Below are positions 26,569 to 35,041 of a stretch of DNA of 37,056 nt, piece by piece; positions within the stretch are counted from its first letter, which is position 1, and each line of letters begins with the position of its first letter. The notes beneath the pieces are model-generated. The model worked only from the letters and a program-made list of their open reading frames with translations. It ran no database searches and had not been told where the DNA came from. The position numbers and the translations under genes are program-made. The stretch lies in assembly GCA_022827165.1 (NCBI GenBank), contig JAJDTN010000319.1, positions 1 to 37,056 of the forward strand, written 5' to 3'. The DNA is from Candidatus Latescibacterota bacterium (lineage in GTDB: Bacteria > Latescibacterota > UBA2968 > UBA8231).

Positions 26569-28179
26569 TCAGTCGTCGAGCAGGGTCCGGGCGACCTTGC
26601 GCGCCTCGTCCAGGCTCTCGACGACCCGGTCCCCGGGGACGTCCCGCAGCACGTCGAGGGTGAGCAGGGTCTGCTCCACCGAGCCCGAGAGACCCATGAT
26701 CACGCACTCCGTCTCTTCCTTGCCGGCCACCTCGATCAGCTGCCGGATCAGCATGGCGGCGCTGTCGTCGAGGTAGGTGGCTCCCGAGAAGTCGAAGATC
26801 ACCACCTCGTGGTCCTTGATGTCGCCGCCGATGACGGCCACCAGCTTGGTGGAGGAGGCGACGGTGAAGCTGCCCCGGAGGGCCACCAGGCCGACCCGGG
26901 CCGCGAAGGGATCGGCCTCCTCGCCCTCCCGATCGAGGAAGGTCTGGTCCAGCAGGGGCACGGATACGACGCTGTCGAGCTCCAGGCTCTCCAGCTGGCG
27001 GGCGTTGGCCATGCCCGCGGCGATCAGGCCGATGGCCACGGCGGTCACCAGGTCGACGAAGACCGTCAGCCCCAGGGTGATCCCCATGACCAGCAGGTGC
27101 TCGCGGCGGACGCGGTGGATGCGGGTGAGCATCCGCCAGTCGATGATGTCCCAGCCGACCTTCATCAGGATGCCGGCCAGGGCCGCGTGGGGGATCGGCT
27201 CGACGAAGCGGCCGAGGCCCAGCAGCAGCGCCAGCAGCAGCAAGGCCCGCAGCGCCCCGGAGACCTGGGTCCGTCCGCCGGAGCGGATGTTGGTCACCGT
27301 GCCCATGGTGGCGCCGGCCCCCGGCACGCCCCCGAAGAGTCCGGAGACCATGTTGCCGATGCCCTGGCCCACCAGCTCGCGGTTGGCGTTGTGGCGCGTG
27401 CCGGTGAGCGAGTCGGCCACGAGGGAGGTGAGCAGGCTGTCGATGGAGCCGAGGAGGGCGAGGATGATGGCCGGCTCCAGGGCGCGGGCGAGGAAGGCGG
27501 CCGACGGCAGGGAGAACTGCAGGCTCGGCAGGCCGGTGGGCACCGGCCCGATGACCGGGGCGCCGCTCACCCAGAAGACGCCCAGGAGGGTGCCGGCCAG
27601 GAGGGCCACCAGCAGCCCCGGCACGTACCGGGTCAGGCGGGCGGGCCAGAGCACGGCCACGGCGAGGGTGACGGCGGCGATGGCGAAGGCGCCGAAGTCG
27701 ACGCCGGCCACGGCCCCGGGCAGGGCAGCGACGGCGCCCATGGGACCGCCCGAGGCGGTGGGCGCCCCGAGGAAGGGCATGGCCTGGATCAGGATGATGA
27801 TGAGGCCGACGCCGGACATGAAGCCGGAGATGACCACGTACGGCGTGTAGGCGACGAAGCGGCCCACCTTCGACAGGCCGAGGAGCACCTGCAGAAGGCC
27901 GGCGAGGACGACGATGGTCAGCGCTTCGGCGAGGGTGCCGGCGCGGCTGGTGACGATGACCGCCATGGCCACGGCCATGGGGCCCGTGGGGCCGGAGATC
28001 TGCGAGCGGGTGCCGCCGAAGATCGAGGCGAAGAAGCCGACGGCGATGGCGCCGTAGAGGCCGGCCGCCGCCCCCATGCCCGAGGCCACCCCGAAGGCCA
28101 GGGCCACGGGCAGGCCCACCACCATGGAGGTGAGGCCGCCGAAGAAGTCGCCGCGCAGGGTCCGGGTATCGTAGTTCAC
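26569..28179 (-). CDS. SulP/SLC26 anion transporter with STAS domain
   Basis: 536 aa. Transmembrane part ~10-415: GGLTSMVVGLPVALAFGVASG, SQISGPTGPMAVAMAV, VISGFMSGVGLIII, and the core NRELVGQGIGNMVSGLFGGVPGAGATMGTVTNIRSGG. A C-terminal STAS domain occupies 429-536 (VALRGSFTVASSTKL, EVVIFDFSGATYLDDSAAMLI), with Ser473 at the position phosphorylated in anti-sigma antagonists. The family carries sulfate, bicarbonate or other anions with Na+ or H+; substrate not deducible. Bicarbonate or sulfate (product of the nearby sulfatase) are both reasonable. GTG start at 28179 with AGGA eight bases upstream. It is the last gene of a three-gene minus-strand run with the methyltransferase and kinase-like genes. 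Confidence 0.95.
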   Translation of the reverse strand: MNYDTRTLRGDFFGGLTSMVVGLPVALAFGVASGMGAAAGLYGAIAVGFFASIFGGTRSQISGPTGPMAVAMAVIVTSRAGTLAEALTIVVLAGLLQVLLGLSKVGRFVAYTPYVVISGFMSGVGLIIILIQAMPFLGAPTASGGPMGAVAALPGAVAGVDFGAFAIAAVTLAVAVLWPARLTRYVPGLLVALLAGTLLGVFWVSGAPVIGPVPTGLPSLQFSLPSAAFLARALEPAIILALLGSIDSLLTSLVADSLTGTRHNANRELVGQGIGNMVSGLFGGVPGAGATMGTVTNIRSGGRTQVSGALRALLLLALLLGLGRFVEPIPHAALAGILMKVGWDIIDWRMLTRIHRVRREHLLVMGITLGLTVFVDLVTAVAIGLIAAGMANARQLESLELDSVVSVPLLDQTFLDREGEEADPFAARVGLVALRGSFTVASSTKLVAVIGGDIKDHEVVIFDFSGATYLDDSAAMLIRQLIEVAGKEETECVIMGLSGSVEQTLLTLDVLRDVPGDRVVESLDEARKVARTLLDD

Positions 28180-28224
28180 GGGGCGATCCTGTCTGCCGCC
28201 GGGCGGCTCCTCAGGCCTGGAGGG

Positions 28225-29061
28225 TCAGGCCGGGAGGCGGGTCCAGGCGGTCACGTGCGGCGGCAGGCGCAGGGGCCGCTTCGAGGCCACCACCTCCTGC
28301 CTCACGCGCTCGGCGAGGGTGTCCACGTCGACCTCGTCGGCCGTCGCCATCCCGAACTGCTCCAGGAGCGGGACCAGGCTGCGGAAGCTGTTGGCGAGGA
28401 AGGAGTAGCCCGCCCAGCCTTCGGGGCCGCCCACGGGGCACTCGAAGTGCATGTACGGCTCGGGCAGGCCGGCCTCGACATAGGCGCCGTAGAGGTCGAA
28501 GCCCATGTCGGTGTGCGCCCCCGAGCGCTCGAACACGCCGAGGCCCCAGTCGACGAGCTGGTTCATCAGGGGCGTGTCGTCGTGGTAGGTATTCCGGTAG
28601 GGGCTGAAGTCGACCTCCTGGAAGGCGACGATTCCCCCGGGGGCCAGGCGAGCCCGGAGCTGCCGGAGGGCGTCGGCGGGATCGGCCATGTACATGAGGA
28701 CCAGGCGGCCGATGAGGGCGTCGAAATCGTCCCCCAGGTCGAGGGTCCTGGCGTCTCCGGCGACGAACTCGATGTTGGCGAACCCGGCCTGCCCGGCCCG
28801 GGCCCGCGCCGTCTCGAGGATCTCCGGGTTCATGTCGACGCCGACCACGGAGCCTTCCGGTCCGACCAGCTCGGCGGCGGTCATGGCCACGTCGCCGGTG
28901 CCGCTGCCGATGTCGAGGACCTTCATGCCGCCGGCCAGGCCCGCGGAGTGCAGCATCCGGCGCGTCACCGCGTCGTAGAGCTGCGACTGCTGGATCAGGC
29001 GGTCCTCCTCCTCCTTGCTGCGGCCCATCGTGTACTGGGCGTCGCCCTTCGTCTCGCTCAC
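28225..29061 (-). CDS. class I SAM-dependent methyltransferase
   Basis: 278 aa. Motif I VLDIGSGTG (48-56), acidic residue after strand 2 in VVGVDMNPE (Asp76), motif with FVAGDARTLDL, and post-motif RLVLMYMADPADALRQLRARLAPGGIVAFQEVD. The C-terminal ~100 residues (LVDWGLGVFERSGAHTDMGFDLYGAYVEAG) form a substrate-binding cap typical of small-molecule methyltransferases. GTG start at 29061 with GGAGGAGG five bases upstream. It lies between the kinase-like gene (47 bp) and SulP (45 bp), so co-transcription is likely. The methyl acceptor is unknown. Confidence 0.92.
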   Translation of the reverse strand: MSETKGDAQYTMGRSKEEEDRLIQQSQLYDAVTRRMLHSAGLAGGMKVLDIGSGTGDVAMTAAELVGPEGSVVGVDMNPEILETARARAGQAGFANIEFVAGDARTLDLGDDFDALIGRLVLMYMADPADALRQLRARLAPGGIVAFQEVDFSPYRNTYHDDTPLMNQLVDWGLGVFERSGAHTDMGFDLYGAYVEAGLPEPYMHFECPVGGPEGWAGYSFLANSFRSLVPLLEQFGMATADEVDVDTLAERVRQEVVASKRPLRLPPHVTAWTRLPA

Positions 29062-29108
29062 GGCTTCCTCCTCCAGCTCGGTGATCCCTGTCCGCGATCG
29101 GGGCCGCC

Positions 29109-29786
29109 TCAGCGGCTCCCGTACTCCTCCATCCGCTGCCGGTCCTGCCGGCTCATGAACGGCTCATGGGCCTGGAGGAACTCCGCCAGGGTCTGCTCCA
29201 CCGTCGCCGTCGACGTGTCGAGGACGATGCGCCGCCGGATCAGGGACGCCTCGAACTCCTCCTCGAACCGCCCCAGCACGCGCTCCACGTCCTGGTCGCG
29301 CACGATCGGGTGGGTGTGGGGGGCCTCCCTCATGCGCCGCCGGATCACCTCCGGGGCGGCCTTCAGCAGCACCAGCACCGTGCCCGGCGCCTTGTCGAGC
29401 ATCTCGCTCTCGAAGCGGCGCGCCATCTCGGTGCGCTGGCCCTCGGGGCTGCGCTTGGGAGCCCCGGTCTCCGGGCCCCCGTACCCGTAGTAGAGCGGCG
29501 CGTAGACCGCCTCCTCGATGACGAATCCCATCAGGTTGTGGTCGCCGTGGGAGTAGAAGGAGTCGCCCAGGTGGTAGGTAAGGGAGTAGCGCTGGAACAT
29601 CTCCAGGAACTGGGGATGGACCGCCAGCACCGACTCCTGCGCTTCGGGGGAGAGCTCGCTGGAGGGCACGCTGAAGTGATCGTGGAAGTGGCTGGTCCCG
29701 CCCAGGGCCTCCTCCGCCCAGTTCAACACTTCGCCGGCGAGAGTGGACTTGCCGGCGTATTCGCATCCCACGAAGACGAGGTTCAT
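29109..29786 (-). CDS. P-loop kinase-like protein
   Basis: 225 aa from ATG 29786 (AAGGTGG just upstream); the longer ATG at 29855 would extend into the divergent promoter. The chain starts with strand MNLVFVG and P-loop GCEYAGKST (7-15), then a possible substrate-contact segment HFHDHFSVP, and a LID-like Arg-rich part (LLKAAPEVIRRRMREAPHTHPIVRDQD) of the kind seen in thymidylate and shikimate kinases, followed by VERVLGRFEEEFEASLIRRRIVLDTS. It resembles small nucleoside/nucleotide or sugar kinases, but the acceptor is unknown. First gene of the run leading to the methyltransferase and SulP. Confidence 0.82.
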   Translation of the reverse strand: MNLVFVGCEYAGKSTLAGEVLNWAEEALGGTSHFHDHFSVPSSELSPEAQESVLAVHPQFLEMFQRYSLTYHLGDSFYSHGDHNLMGFVIEEAVYAPLYYGYGGPETGAPKRSPEGQRTEMARRFESEMLDKAPGTVLVLLKAAPEVIRRRMREAPHTHPIVRDQDVERVLGRFEEEFEASLIRRRIVLDTSTATVEQTLAEFLQAHEPFMSRQDRQRMEEYGSR

Positions 29787-29794
29787 CGGCCACC

Positions 29795-29824
29795 TTGACG
29801 GGGGAGAAGAGGCCCTGCTAACGT
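29795..29824 (+). promoter_or_regulatory. candidate promoter for the 160-aa membrane protein
   Basis: TTGACG (29795-29800), 18-bp spacer, TAACGT (29819-29824); the gene begins at 29848. No Shine-Dalgarno is visible in the ~17-nt leader. Confidence 0.5.
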
Positions 29825-29847
29825 GTGGGCCGGGCGCAATATAGCCG

Positions 29848-30330
29848 ATGAACACCCCCCCGCAATCCTACCGCCGCACCCAGTTCGGCGGGGTCATCGC
29901 GGCCAGTTGCCTCCCCGGCCTGGTGCCGGCCGTGGTCCTGGTGTGGTACATCCGGACCCCGGAGGTCAACTGGGTGGCGGCGGCGATCGTGGGGGTGCTG
30001 GTGCTGGTGCTCCTGCTCTTCGGCAGCCTGACGGTGGAGATCGCCGGCGGCCACCTGCGGATCCGCTTCGGCGTCGGCCTGATCCGCAAGCGCTGGCCCC
30101 TCGACGGGATCGAGGGCTGCCGGCCGGTGAGGAACTCCTGGCTCTACGGCTGGGGCATCCGCAAGATCCCCGGAGCCTGGCTCTACAACGTCTCGGGCCT
30201 CGACGCGGTGGAGCTGAAGATGAAGAGCGGGAAGGCCGTCCGCATCGGCACCGACGAGCCGCAGGCGCTGTGCGCCGCCCTCGAAGAGGCCCTGGCCGCC
30301 CGCAGCCCTCCGGATTCCGCGGGGCCCTGA
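29848..30330 (+). CDS. small membrane protein with PH-like C-terminal domain
   Basis: 160 aa. Two membrane helices (~16-35 and ~42-62: VAAAIVGVLVLVLLLFGSLTV), then a cytoplasmic beta domain: VEIAGGHLRIRFGVGLIRKRWPLDGIEGCRPV, NSWLYGWGIRKIPGAWLYNVSGLDAVELKMKSG, KAVRIGTDEPQALCAALEEAL. This strand order and the closing helix are those of bacterial PH-like domain (bPH) membrane proteins of unknown function. The ATG follows a promoter 24 bp upstream with no obvious ribosome site. It stands alone, divergent from the kinase gene and convergent with the res gene; 192 bp of very GC-rich sequence with no gene seen separates it from the latter. Confidence 0.75.
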   Translation: MNTPPQSYRRTQFGGVIAASCLPGLVPAVVLVWYIRTPEVNWVAAAIVGVLVLVLLLFGSLTVEIAGGHLRIRFGVGLIRKRWPLDGIEGCRPVRNSWLYGWGIRKIPGAWLYNVSGLDAVELKMKSGKAVRIGTDEPQALCAALEEALAARSPPDSAGP

Positions 30331-30522
30331 CCAACTGGATCAGCCGAGGCCCGGGTCCGCCGGGGCCCCCGGCCCGGAGCCCGCACCAGGGCCGCGCCCG
30401 GGCTGTCCCCGTCGCCTGCCGCCCGGGGGCTCCGGGGGGACCGTCCATAGGCCCCGGCCCGGCAAAGACCCCCGAGCCATCCCCTTCACCCGGCGCCCGG
30501 AGCCGCCGGAGCCAATCCCGCG

Positions 30523-33162
30523 TCACCGGCCGCGGCGGCTTCCGGCGGGCATCCCGCCCCGCCAACCGCAGCCCCGAGCCTCCGCGTCAGCCTCCGCCTC
30601 CGGCAGCAGGTAGAGCCTCCATCCTTCCCCCTCCCGGGAGGTCACCACCGCCCAGTCGGGGTCGCAGGCGCCCGCCGGCGTGGGCACGGTGAACGACCGC
30701 GGCAGGCGGGCGCACAGCTCCACGCCGCCGCGCCCCTCCAGCCCCGCGAATGACAGAGGATCTCCCTCCTCCACCTGGCTCATCTCGTACCAGCCGTCCC
30801 TGCGCTCGTACTTGACTCCCCCGGCCAGCAGCCCGGCGAGGCTCCCGCGGAGGCCGGCCGCCGCCGCGGCCGCGAACGCCTGGGGGTTGGCCAGGGCCGC
30901 CTCCGGGTCGGGCGCCGCCCGGAAGATCTCCAGCAGCGTGCGGTGGGTCACCCGCACCGGCGGTGAGGCGCGCTCCAGGAGATCGGCCATGGTCTCCAGG
31001 AGGTTGGGCAGGAGGCTGCCGCCCTCGGCGGCGACGCCCCGGGTCTCGCCCTGCGCCTGCGCCTCGAAGGCGCCGGATCCCTTCACCTGGATCCGCCCCC
31101 GGGCGACGGTCAGCCCCGGCCGCGAGAGGGGGCGGCTCTCCAACTCGCCGATGGCCCCGGCCACGAGCCGGTCCGTGTCGATGCGCAGGGCGAAGCGGGT
31201 CCGGGCCTCGACGCGCTCCCAGAGCCGCCGGAACTCCGGGCTCAGCTCGCCGTCCCGCCCCGCCGAAGGCGGCGAGCCCGCGCGCCGCGGCGCCGGGGGC
31301 AGAATCCCGGCGCCGTACTCCTCCTCCAGGCGGCGGCGCTCCGCCTCGCCGAGGGCGGACAGGGGCCGGCCGCAGCGGCTCTCGATCTCCTCGCGGTACT
31401 CCTCGGCGATCTCCCTCTGCAGGCCGGCGGCGTAGCGGCGGTAGCTCTCGTTGGCCACCACCGTCAGCACGTTGACCCCGCCGTCGCGCACCCGGCGCCC
31501 TTCCTGGTCGACGCACAGCCGCATGCCGCGCCCCACCTCCTGGCGCTTCCTCACCTCCGAGACCGACTGGTTCAGGGTGCAGATCTGGAAGACGTTGGGG
31601 TTGTCCCAGCCCTCGCGCAGGGCCGAGTGGGAGAACAGGAAGGCGACCTGTCTCCGGCGCCGGTCCTCCCCTCCGTCCGCCGGCCCCGGGAAGGAGAGCA
31701 GGGCCTCCTTGTCGCGCATGATCAGGGCGTACGCGGCGGCGTCCTCGGCGCTCTCGCCGGAGACCGAGTCCAGCCACTCCACGGCGCCCCCCCGCCGCCG
31801 GTGGGCGAAGTACCCGGCCTGCACCGCTTCCGGCGCCAGGTCCCGCCACTCCGGCCAGCCGCCCTTCAGCGCGTCGAAAGTCTCGTCGAAGAGCCGCCGG
31901 ATCAGCCCGTCCGGTCCCGCGTAGTTGGCGACCCGGTCGATGAAGAACAGGGAGAGGACCTTGATTCCCGCCGCCCTCAGGCGGGCCTGCTTGCGGAAGT
32001 GCTCGTCCACGGTGAGGCGGATCTGCTCCCGGAAGAGGGCCTCCCGGTCGGGGCCGTGCTCCTCGCCGGCGCGCAGCTCCACGCCGTTGGAAAAGCGGAC
32101 CACCTCGCGGCCGGCGTCGATCTCGTCGACGTCGAATCCGCGGTACTCGGAGCGGCCGGTCTTGTCAGCGAGGGAGTCGCCGGCCCGCACTGTGAGCGTG
32201 CTCTCCCGCGGCGCACCCCCGGCGGAGAGCTTGCGCACCGCCAGCCGAGCCGTGACGCTGCGCCGGCCGCTCCTCACCCCGGCCACGCGGATCCAGGGCC
32301 GTCCGGGGTCCTCCTCCCGCGACACGGAGGCGACCTCAATGCGCTTCACCAGACCCTGGCGGTAGGCGTCGAAGGGCGTCAGGCGGCAGACGAGGTTGTA
32401 GGGCCGCCGGTGGGTGGCGCTGTAGCGCAGGGCCAGCAGCGGGTCGAGGGAGGCCAGGGCCGCCCGGCTCTTGGGGCTCTCCATGTTCTGCGGCTCGTCG
32501 AGGACCAGCACCGGCCGCGCGGCCTGGATGTACTCGATCGGCGCCCGCCCCTGGAGGCGGTCGGCGCTCCGCCGGATGACGTTGGCCGCCTTGTTGAAGG
32601 CGTCGATCGTCATCACCAGGACCTCGACGCCCCCGGAGAGGGCGAACTGGTTGACCTGAGAGCGGCTCGAGGCGTCGTACCCGGCGTGGCGCAGGACGGT
32701 GTTGCCGTAGAGGCGGGCGAAGTGGTCCCGGGTGACCACCAGGCTCTTGAGGACCCCCTCGCGGATCGCCACCGAGGGCACGACGATGATGAACTTGCGC
32801 AGGCGGTAGCGGTGGAACAGCTCCAGCATGGTGCGCAGGTACACGTAGGTCTTGCCCGTGCCCGTCTCCATCTCCACGGAGAAGTTGGGGAAGCGGACGG
32901 TGCGGGTGCCCCCCGGGGCCTCGATCTCCTCCTCCATGGGGCGCAGCCCGTCGTCGGGGCGGATACCGTTGTCCTCCTGCACCCGCCGCAGGTTGGCCAC
33001 AAGCCGCGGCTCGTCCAGGTCCAGCCGGTTGGCCACCGCGGGCAGGTCCCCGGGGCCCAGGTCCACCGCCGCCTCCACCGGGGGCTGCCCGTCGAGCAGG
33101 TCGGCCACCGCCTCGACGGCGCGCACCTGGAAGGGCTGGTGGGCGTCGAACCGCAGCTTCAT
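30523..33162 (-). CDS. res: type III restriction enzyme Res subunit, C-terminal nuclease motif lost
   Basis: 879 aa. The superfamily 2 translocase is complete: Walker A METGTGKT (98-105), DEPQ (222-225), RYSATHR (247-252), LREGWDNPNVFQICTLNQS, and EVGRGMRLCVD. The family's C-terminus normally carries PD...(E)xK nuclease residues. Here P835-D836 (DPDWAVV) is present, but the expected LYxVxETKG is LYLLPEAEADAEARG, and the chain ends 26 residues after LYLL with Gly/Arg-rich sequence. The Glu-x-Lys pair and the usual ~60-80 final residues are missing, and other frames do not supply them. It should bind ATP and move on DNA but probably not cut. Start ATG 33162 lies 5 bp after mod. Confidence 0.9.
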   Translation of the reverse strand: MKLRFDAHQPFQVRAVEAVADLLDGQPPVEAAVDLGPGDLPAVANRLDLDEPRLVANLRRVQEDNGIRPDDGLRPMEEEIEAPGGTRTVRFPNFSVEMETGTGKTYVYLRTMLELFHRYRLRKFIIVVPSVAIREGVLKSLVVTRDHFARLYGNTVLRHAGYDASSRSQVNQFALSGGVEVLVMTIDAFNKAANVIRRSADRLQGRAPIEYIQAARPVLVLDEPQNMESPKSRAALASLDPLLALRYSATHRRPYNLVCRLTPFDAYRQGLVKRIEVASVSREEDPGRPWIRVAGVRSGRRSVTARLAVRKLSAGGAPRESTLTVRAGDSLADKTGRSEYRGFDVDEIDAGREVVRFSNGVELRAGEEHGPDREALFREQIRLTVDEHFRKQARLRAAGIKVLSLFFIDRVANYAGPDGLIRRLFDETFDALKGGWPEWRDLAPEAVQAGYFAHRRRGGAVEWLDSVSGESAEDAAAYALIMRDKEALLSFPGPADGGEDRRRRQVAFLFSHSALREGWDNPNVFQICTLNQSVSEVRKRQEVGRGMRLCVDQEGRRVRDGGVNVLTVVANESYRRYAAGLQREIAEEYREEIESRCGRPLSALGEAERRRLEEEYGAGILPPAPRRAGSPPSAGRDGELSPEFRRLWERVEARTRFALRIDTDRLVAGAIGELESRPLSRPGLTVARGRIQVKGSGAFEAQAQGETRGVAAEGGSLLPNLLETMADLLERASPPVRVTHRTLLEIFRAAPDPEAALANPQAFAAAAAAGLRGSLAGLLAGGVKYERRDGWYEMSQVEEGDPLSFAGLEGRGGVELCARLPRSFTVPTPAGACDPDWAVVTSREGEGWRLYLLPEAEADAEARGCGWRGGMPAGSRRGR

Positions 33163-33167
33163 GGGGA

Positions 33168-35027
33168 TCAGAGGGTCTTGAGGCGGCAGGTCATGGCCGC
33201 GTTGGCGGCGGCCTCGTCGGTGAGGGCCGCGTCCCGGCAGATGAGCAGGTCGTCGCGGCCAAGTCCCAGGGCCCGCAGGGTCTCCGCCTTCAGCTCGCCG
33301 TCCAGGCACAGGTGGAAGGACTGGTCCCGCTCCTCGTCGGTGACGCGGTACACGGTGTTCTCCCCGGTCCCGTCGAGGCGGGCGACCCGGCAGTCGAGGC
33401 CGAAGCCCTCCTTCAGCGCCACCTCGAAGAGCACGTCCATCGGCTTCCAGCCCTCGACCAGGGGGTCGACGAACCGCTCCAGGGCGCTCTCGTACTCCCT
33501 CGGCTCGCCCTCCTCCATGGCGGGCCAGCCGCGGAAGTTGCTCTCCCCCAGGCGGAACAGGCGGAAGCCGAGGTCCTCCTCCGGAGCGCCGCCGCCGGAA
33601 GGCGCACCCTCTTCCTCCCGCAGCCGGCAGATGCTCCGCCGCAGGCGCTCGGCGCAGATCCCGGCGATGGTGCCCAGTCCCTCCGCCCGCGCCGCCGACC
33701 TCTCTCCCGTCGGCTCCGGCAGCTGCACCAGGATCCACCGCCGCCGGCCCCCGTCCTCGCGGTTCAGCTCCATCACCGCCTGGCCGGTGGTCCCCGAGCC
33801 GGCGAAGAAGTCGAGGACGATGTCCCCCGGTCCGGTGGCGATGGCGCACAGGTGCTTGATCAGCCGCACCGGCTTGGCGCGCTCCAGGACCTCGGCCCCG
33901 AAGAGGGCGGTGAGGTCCGTCTTGCCCGTGCGCGTGCGCCCGAAGCGCCGGTCCACCAGCAGGCTGCGCGGCCTCGAGCCCTCCTTCTCGTAGTTGCGCG
34001 TGTACACGTGGGGCCAGCGGAAGACCAGCTCGGCGCGGCGCTCCTCCACCCTCTTCCGGGACCAGCGCCAGCGCGCCACCTTGCGCCGGGGGTCGGCGTG
34101 GGGCACCCGGTAGGTCCGGCCGTCGGGCCCCTCGATGGGGAAGTCCAGGCTCTCCTGGTATCCCAGGCTCGGCTTGTCCAGCCGGTCGAGGCTGTAGCGC
34201 CGGCCCTCGTCGTCGGTCTCGTTGTAGCGCGTCGCCGCCGTCGCCCCCCGGTCCGCGAACAGGGCCGCCGGCCGCGACCGCCCGTAGGCGAGGATGTGCT
34301 CGTGGTCGACGACGATCTCCTTCACATCCGACCCGCCGCCGGACTTCTTCTTCCAGATCAGGTCGGCCACCAGGTTCTCCTCGCCGAAGATCTCGTTCAG
34401 GAGCAGCTGCAGGTTGTGGCGCTCGTGCTCGTCGATGGAGACGAAGAGGATCCCGTCGTCGCGCAGCAGCTGGCGGGCGAGGAACAGCCGCGGGTACATC
34501 ATCGAGAGCCAGGCCGAGTGGTGGCGGCCCGAGGTCTCGGGGTTGCTGGTGAGCAGGTTCCCCCGCCGGTCGCTCTGGCCGGTGAGCCGCAGGTAGGTCC
34601 CCAGGGGGTCGGAGTAGTCGTCGCGGTAGACGAACTCGCCGCCGGTGTTGTACGGCGGGTCGATGTAGATCATCTTCACCCGCCCGGCGCAGGCTTTGTA
34701 GAGGAGCTTGAGGGCCTCGAGGTTGTCGCCCTCGATGAAGACGTGGCCCGTCTCCTCAAAGCCGACCGAGTCCTCCGGCGCCGGGGCGAGGGCGGCCTCC
34801 GTGGGCACCTGGAGCAGGCGGATCGCCTCGCCCTTGCCGGCCCAGGTGAAGGCGTAGCGCTCGGGGCCGCCGTCCACGGCCTCCCCCAGGGCCTGCCGCA
34901 ACCGCTCGAGATCGACCCGGCCCTCGGCGAAAGCCTCCGGGAACAGCGCCCTCAGGGCCTTCAGGCGCTCCTGGGCCGGCGGTGTCGACGTGCGCCGCAC
35001 CTTGCCCCGCCGGCCGCCGGAAGCCAC
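33168..35027 (-). CDS. mod: type III N6-adenine methyltransferase Mod subunit
   Basis: 619 aa from GTG 35027 (a second GTG at 35000 is possible). Recognises an asymmetric site and methylates adenine; also guides Res. Catalytic YIDPPYNTGG (DPPY at 123-126) precedes the SAM-binding DFFAGSGTTGQAV (407-417), so it is a beta-class enzyme. Other typical parts: HVFIEGDNLEALKLL (96-109), WLSMMYPRLFLARQLLRDDGILFVSIDEHE and WKKKSGGGSDVKEI. The target-recognition region (~230-390) sets the unknown site. It lies 14 bp after the enolase gene and 5 bp before res. Nothing suggests damage to Mod, so the methylation mark may persist even if cleavage is lost. Confidence 0.95.
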   Translation of the reverse strand: MASGGRRGKVRRTSTPPAQERLKALRALFPEAFAEGRVDLERLRQALGEAVDGGPERYAFTWAGKGEAIRLLQVPTEAALAPAPEDSVGFEETGHVFIEGDNLEALKLLYKACAGRVKMIYIDPPYNTGGEFVYRDDYSDPLGTYLRLTGQSDRRGNLLTSNPETSGRHHSAWLSMMYPRLFLARQLLRDDGILFVSIDEHERHNLQLLLNEIFGEENLVADLIWKKKSGGGSDVKEIVVDHEHILAYGRSRPAALFADRGATAATRYNETDDEGRRYSLDRLDKPSLGYQESLDFPIEGPDGRTYRVPHADPRRKVARWRWSRKRVEERRAELVFRWPHVYTRNYEKEGSRPRSLLVDRRFGRTRTGKTDLTALFGAEVLERAKPVRLIKHLCAIATGPGDIVLDFFAGSGTTGQAVMELNREDGGRRRWILVQLPEPTGERSAARAEGLGTIAGICAERLRRSICRLREEEGAPSGGGAPEEDLGFRLFRLGESNFRGWPAMEEGEPREYESALERFVDPLVEGWKPMDVLFEVALKEGFGLDCRVARLDGTGENTVYRVTDEERDQSFHLCLDGELKAETLRALGLGRDDLLICRDAALTDEAAANAAMTCRLKTL

Positions 35028-35041
35028 TGGCCCGGCGCCCC

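Noticed and set aside
26299..29490. 1063-residue open frame on the plus strand opposite SulP and the methyltransferase
   Set aside because: Low-complexity Asp/Gly/His/Glu-rich translation; the minus strand has SulP, STAS and methyltransferase motifs.
30359..30373. Terminator palindrome between the 160-aa protein gene and res
   Set aside because: The palindrome GCCGGGG-C-CCCCGGC has a 1-nt centre, and the whole stretch is near-pure G/C, so such matches are expected by chance.
30331..30600. Frameshift hiding the missing Res nuclease end
   Set aside because: I read the other two frames past LYLL; one stops at once and the other gives Arg/Ala/Gly sequence without an ExK motif.
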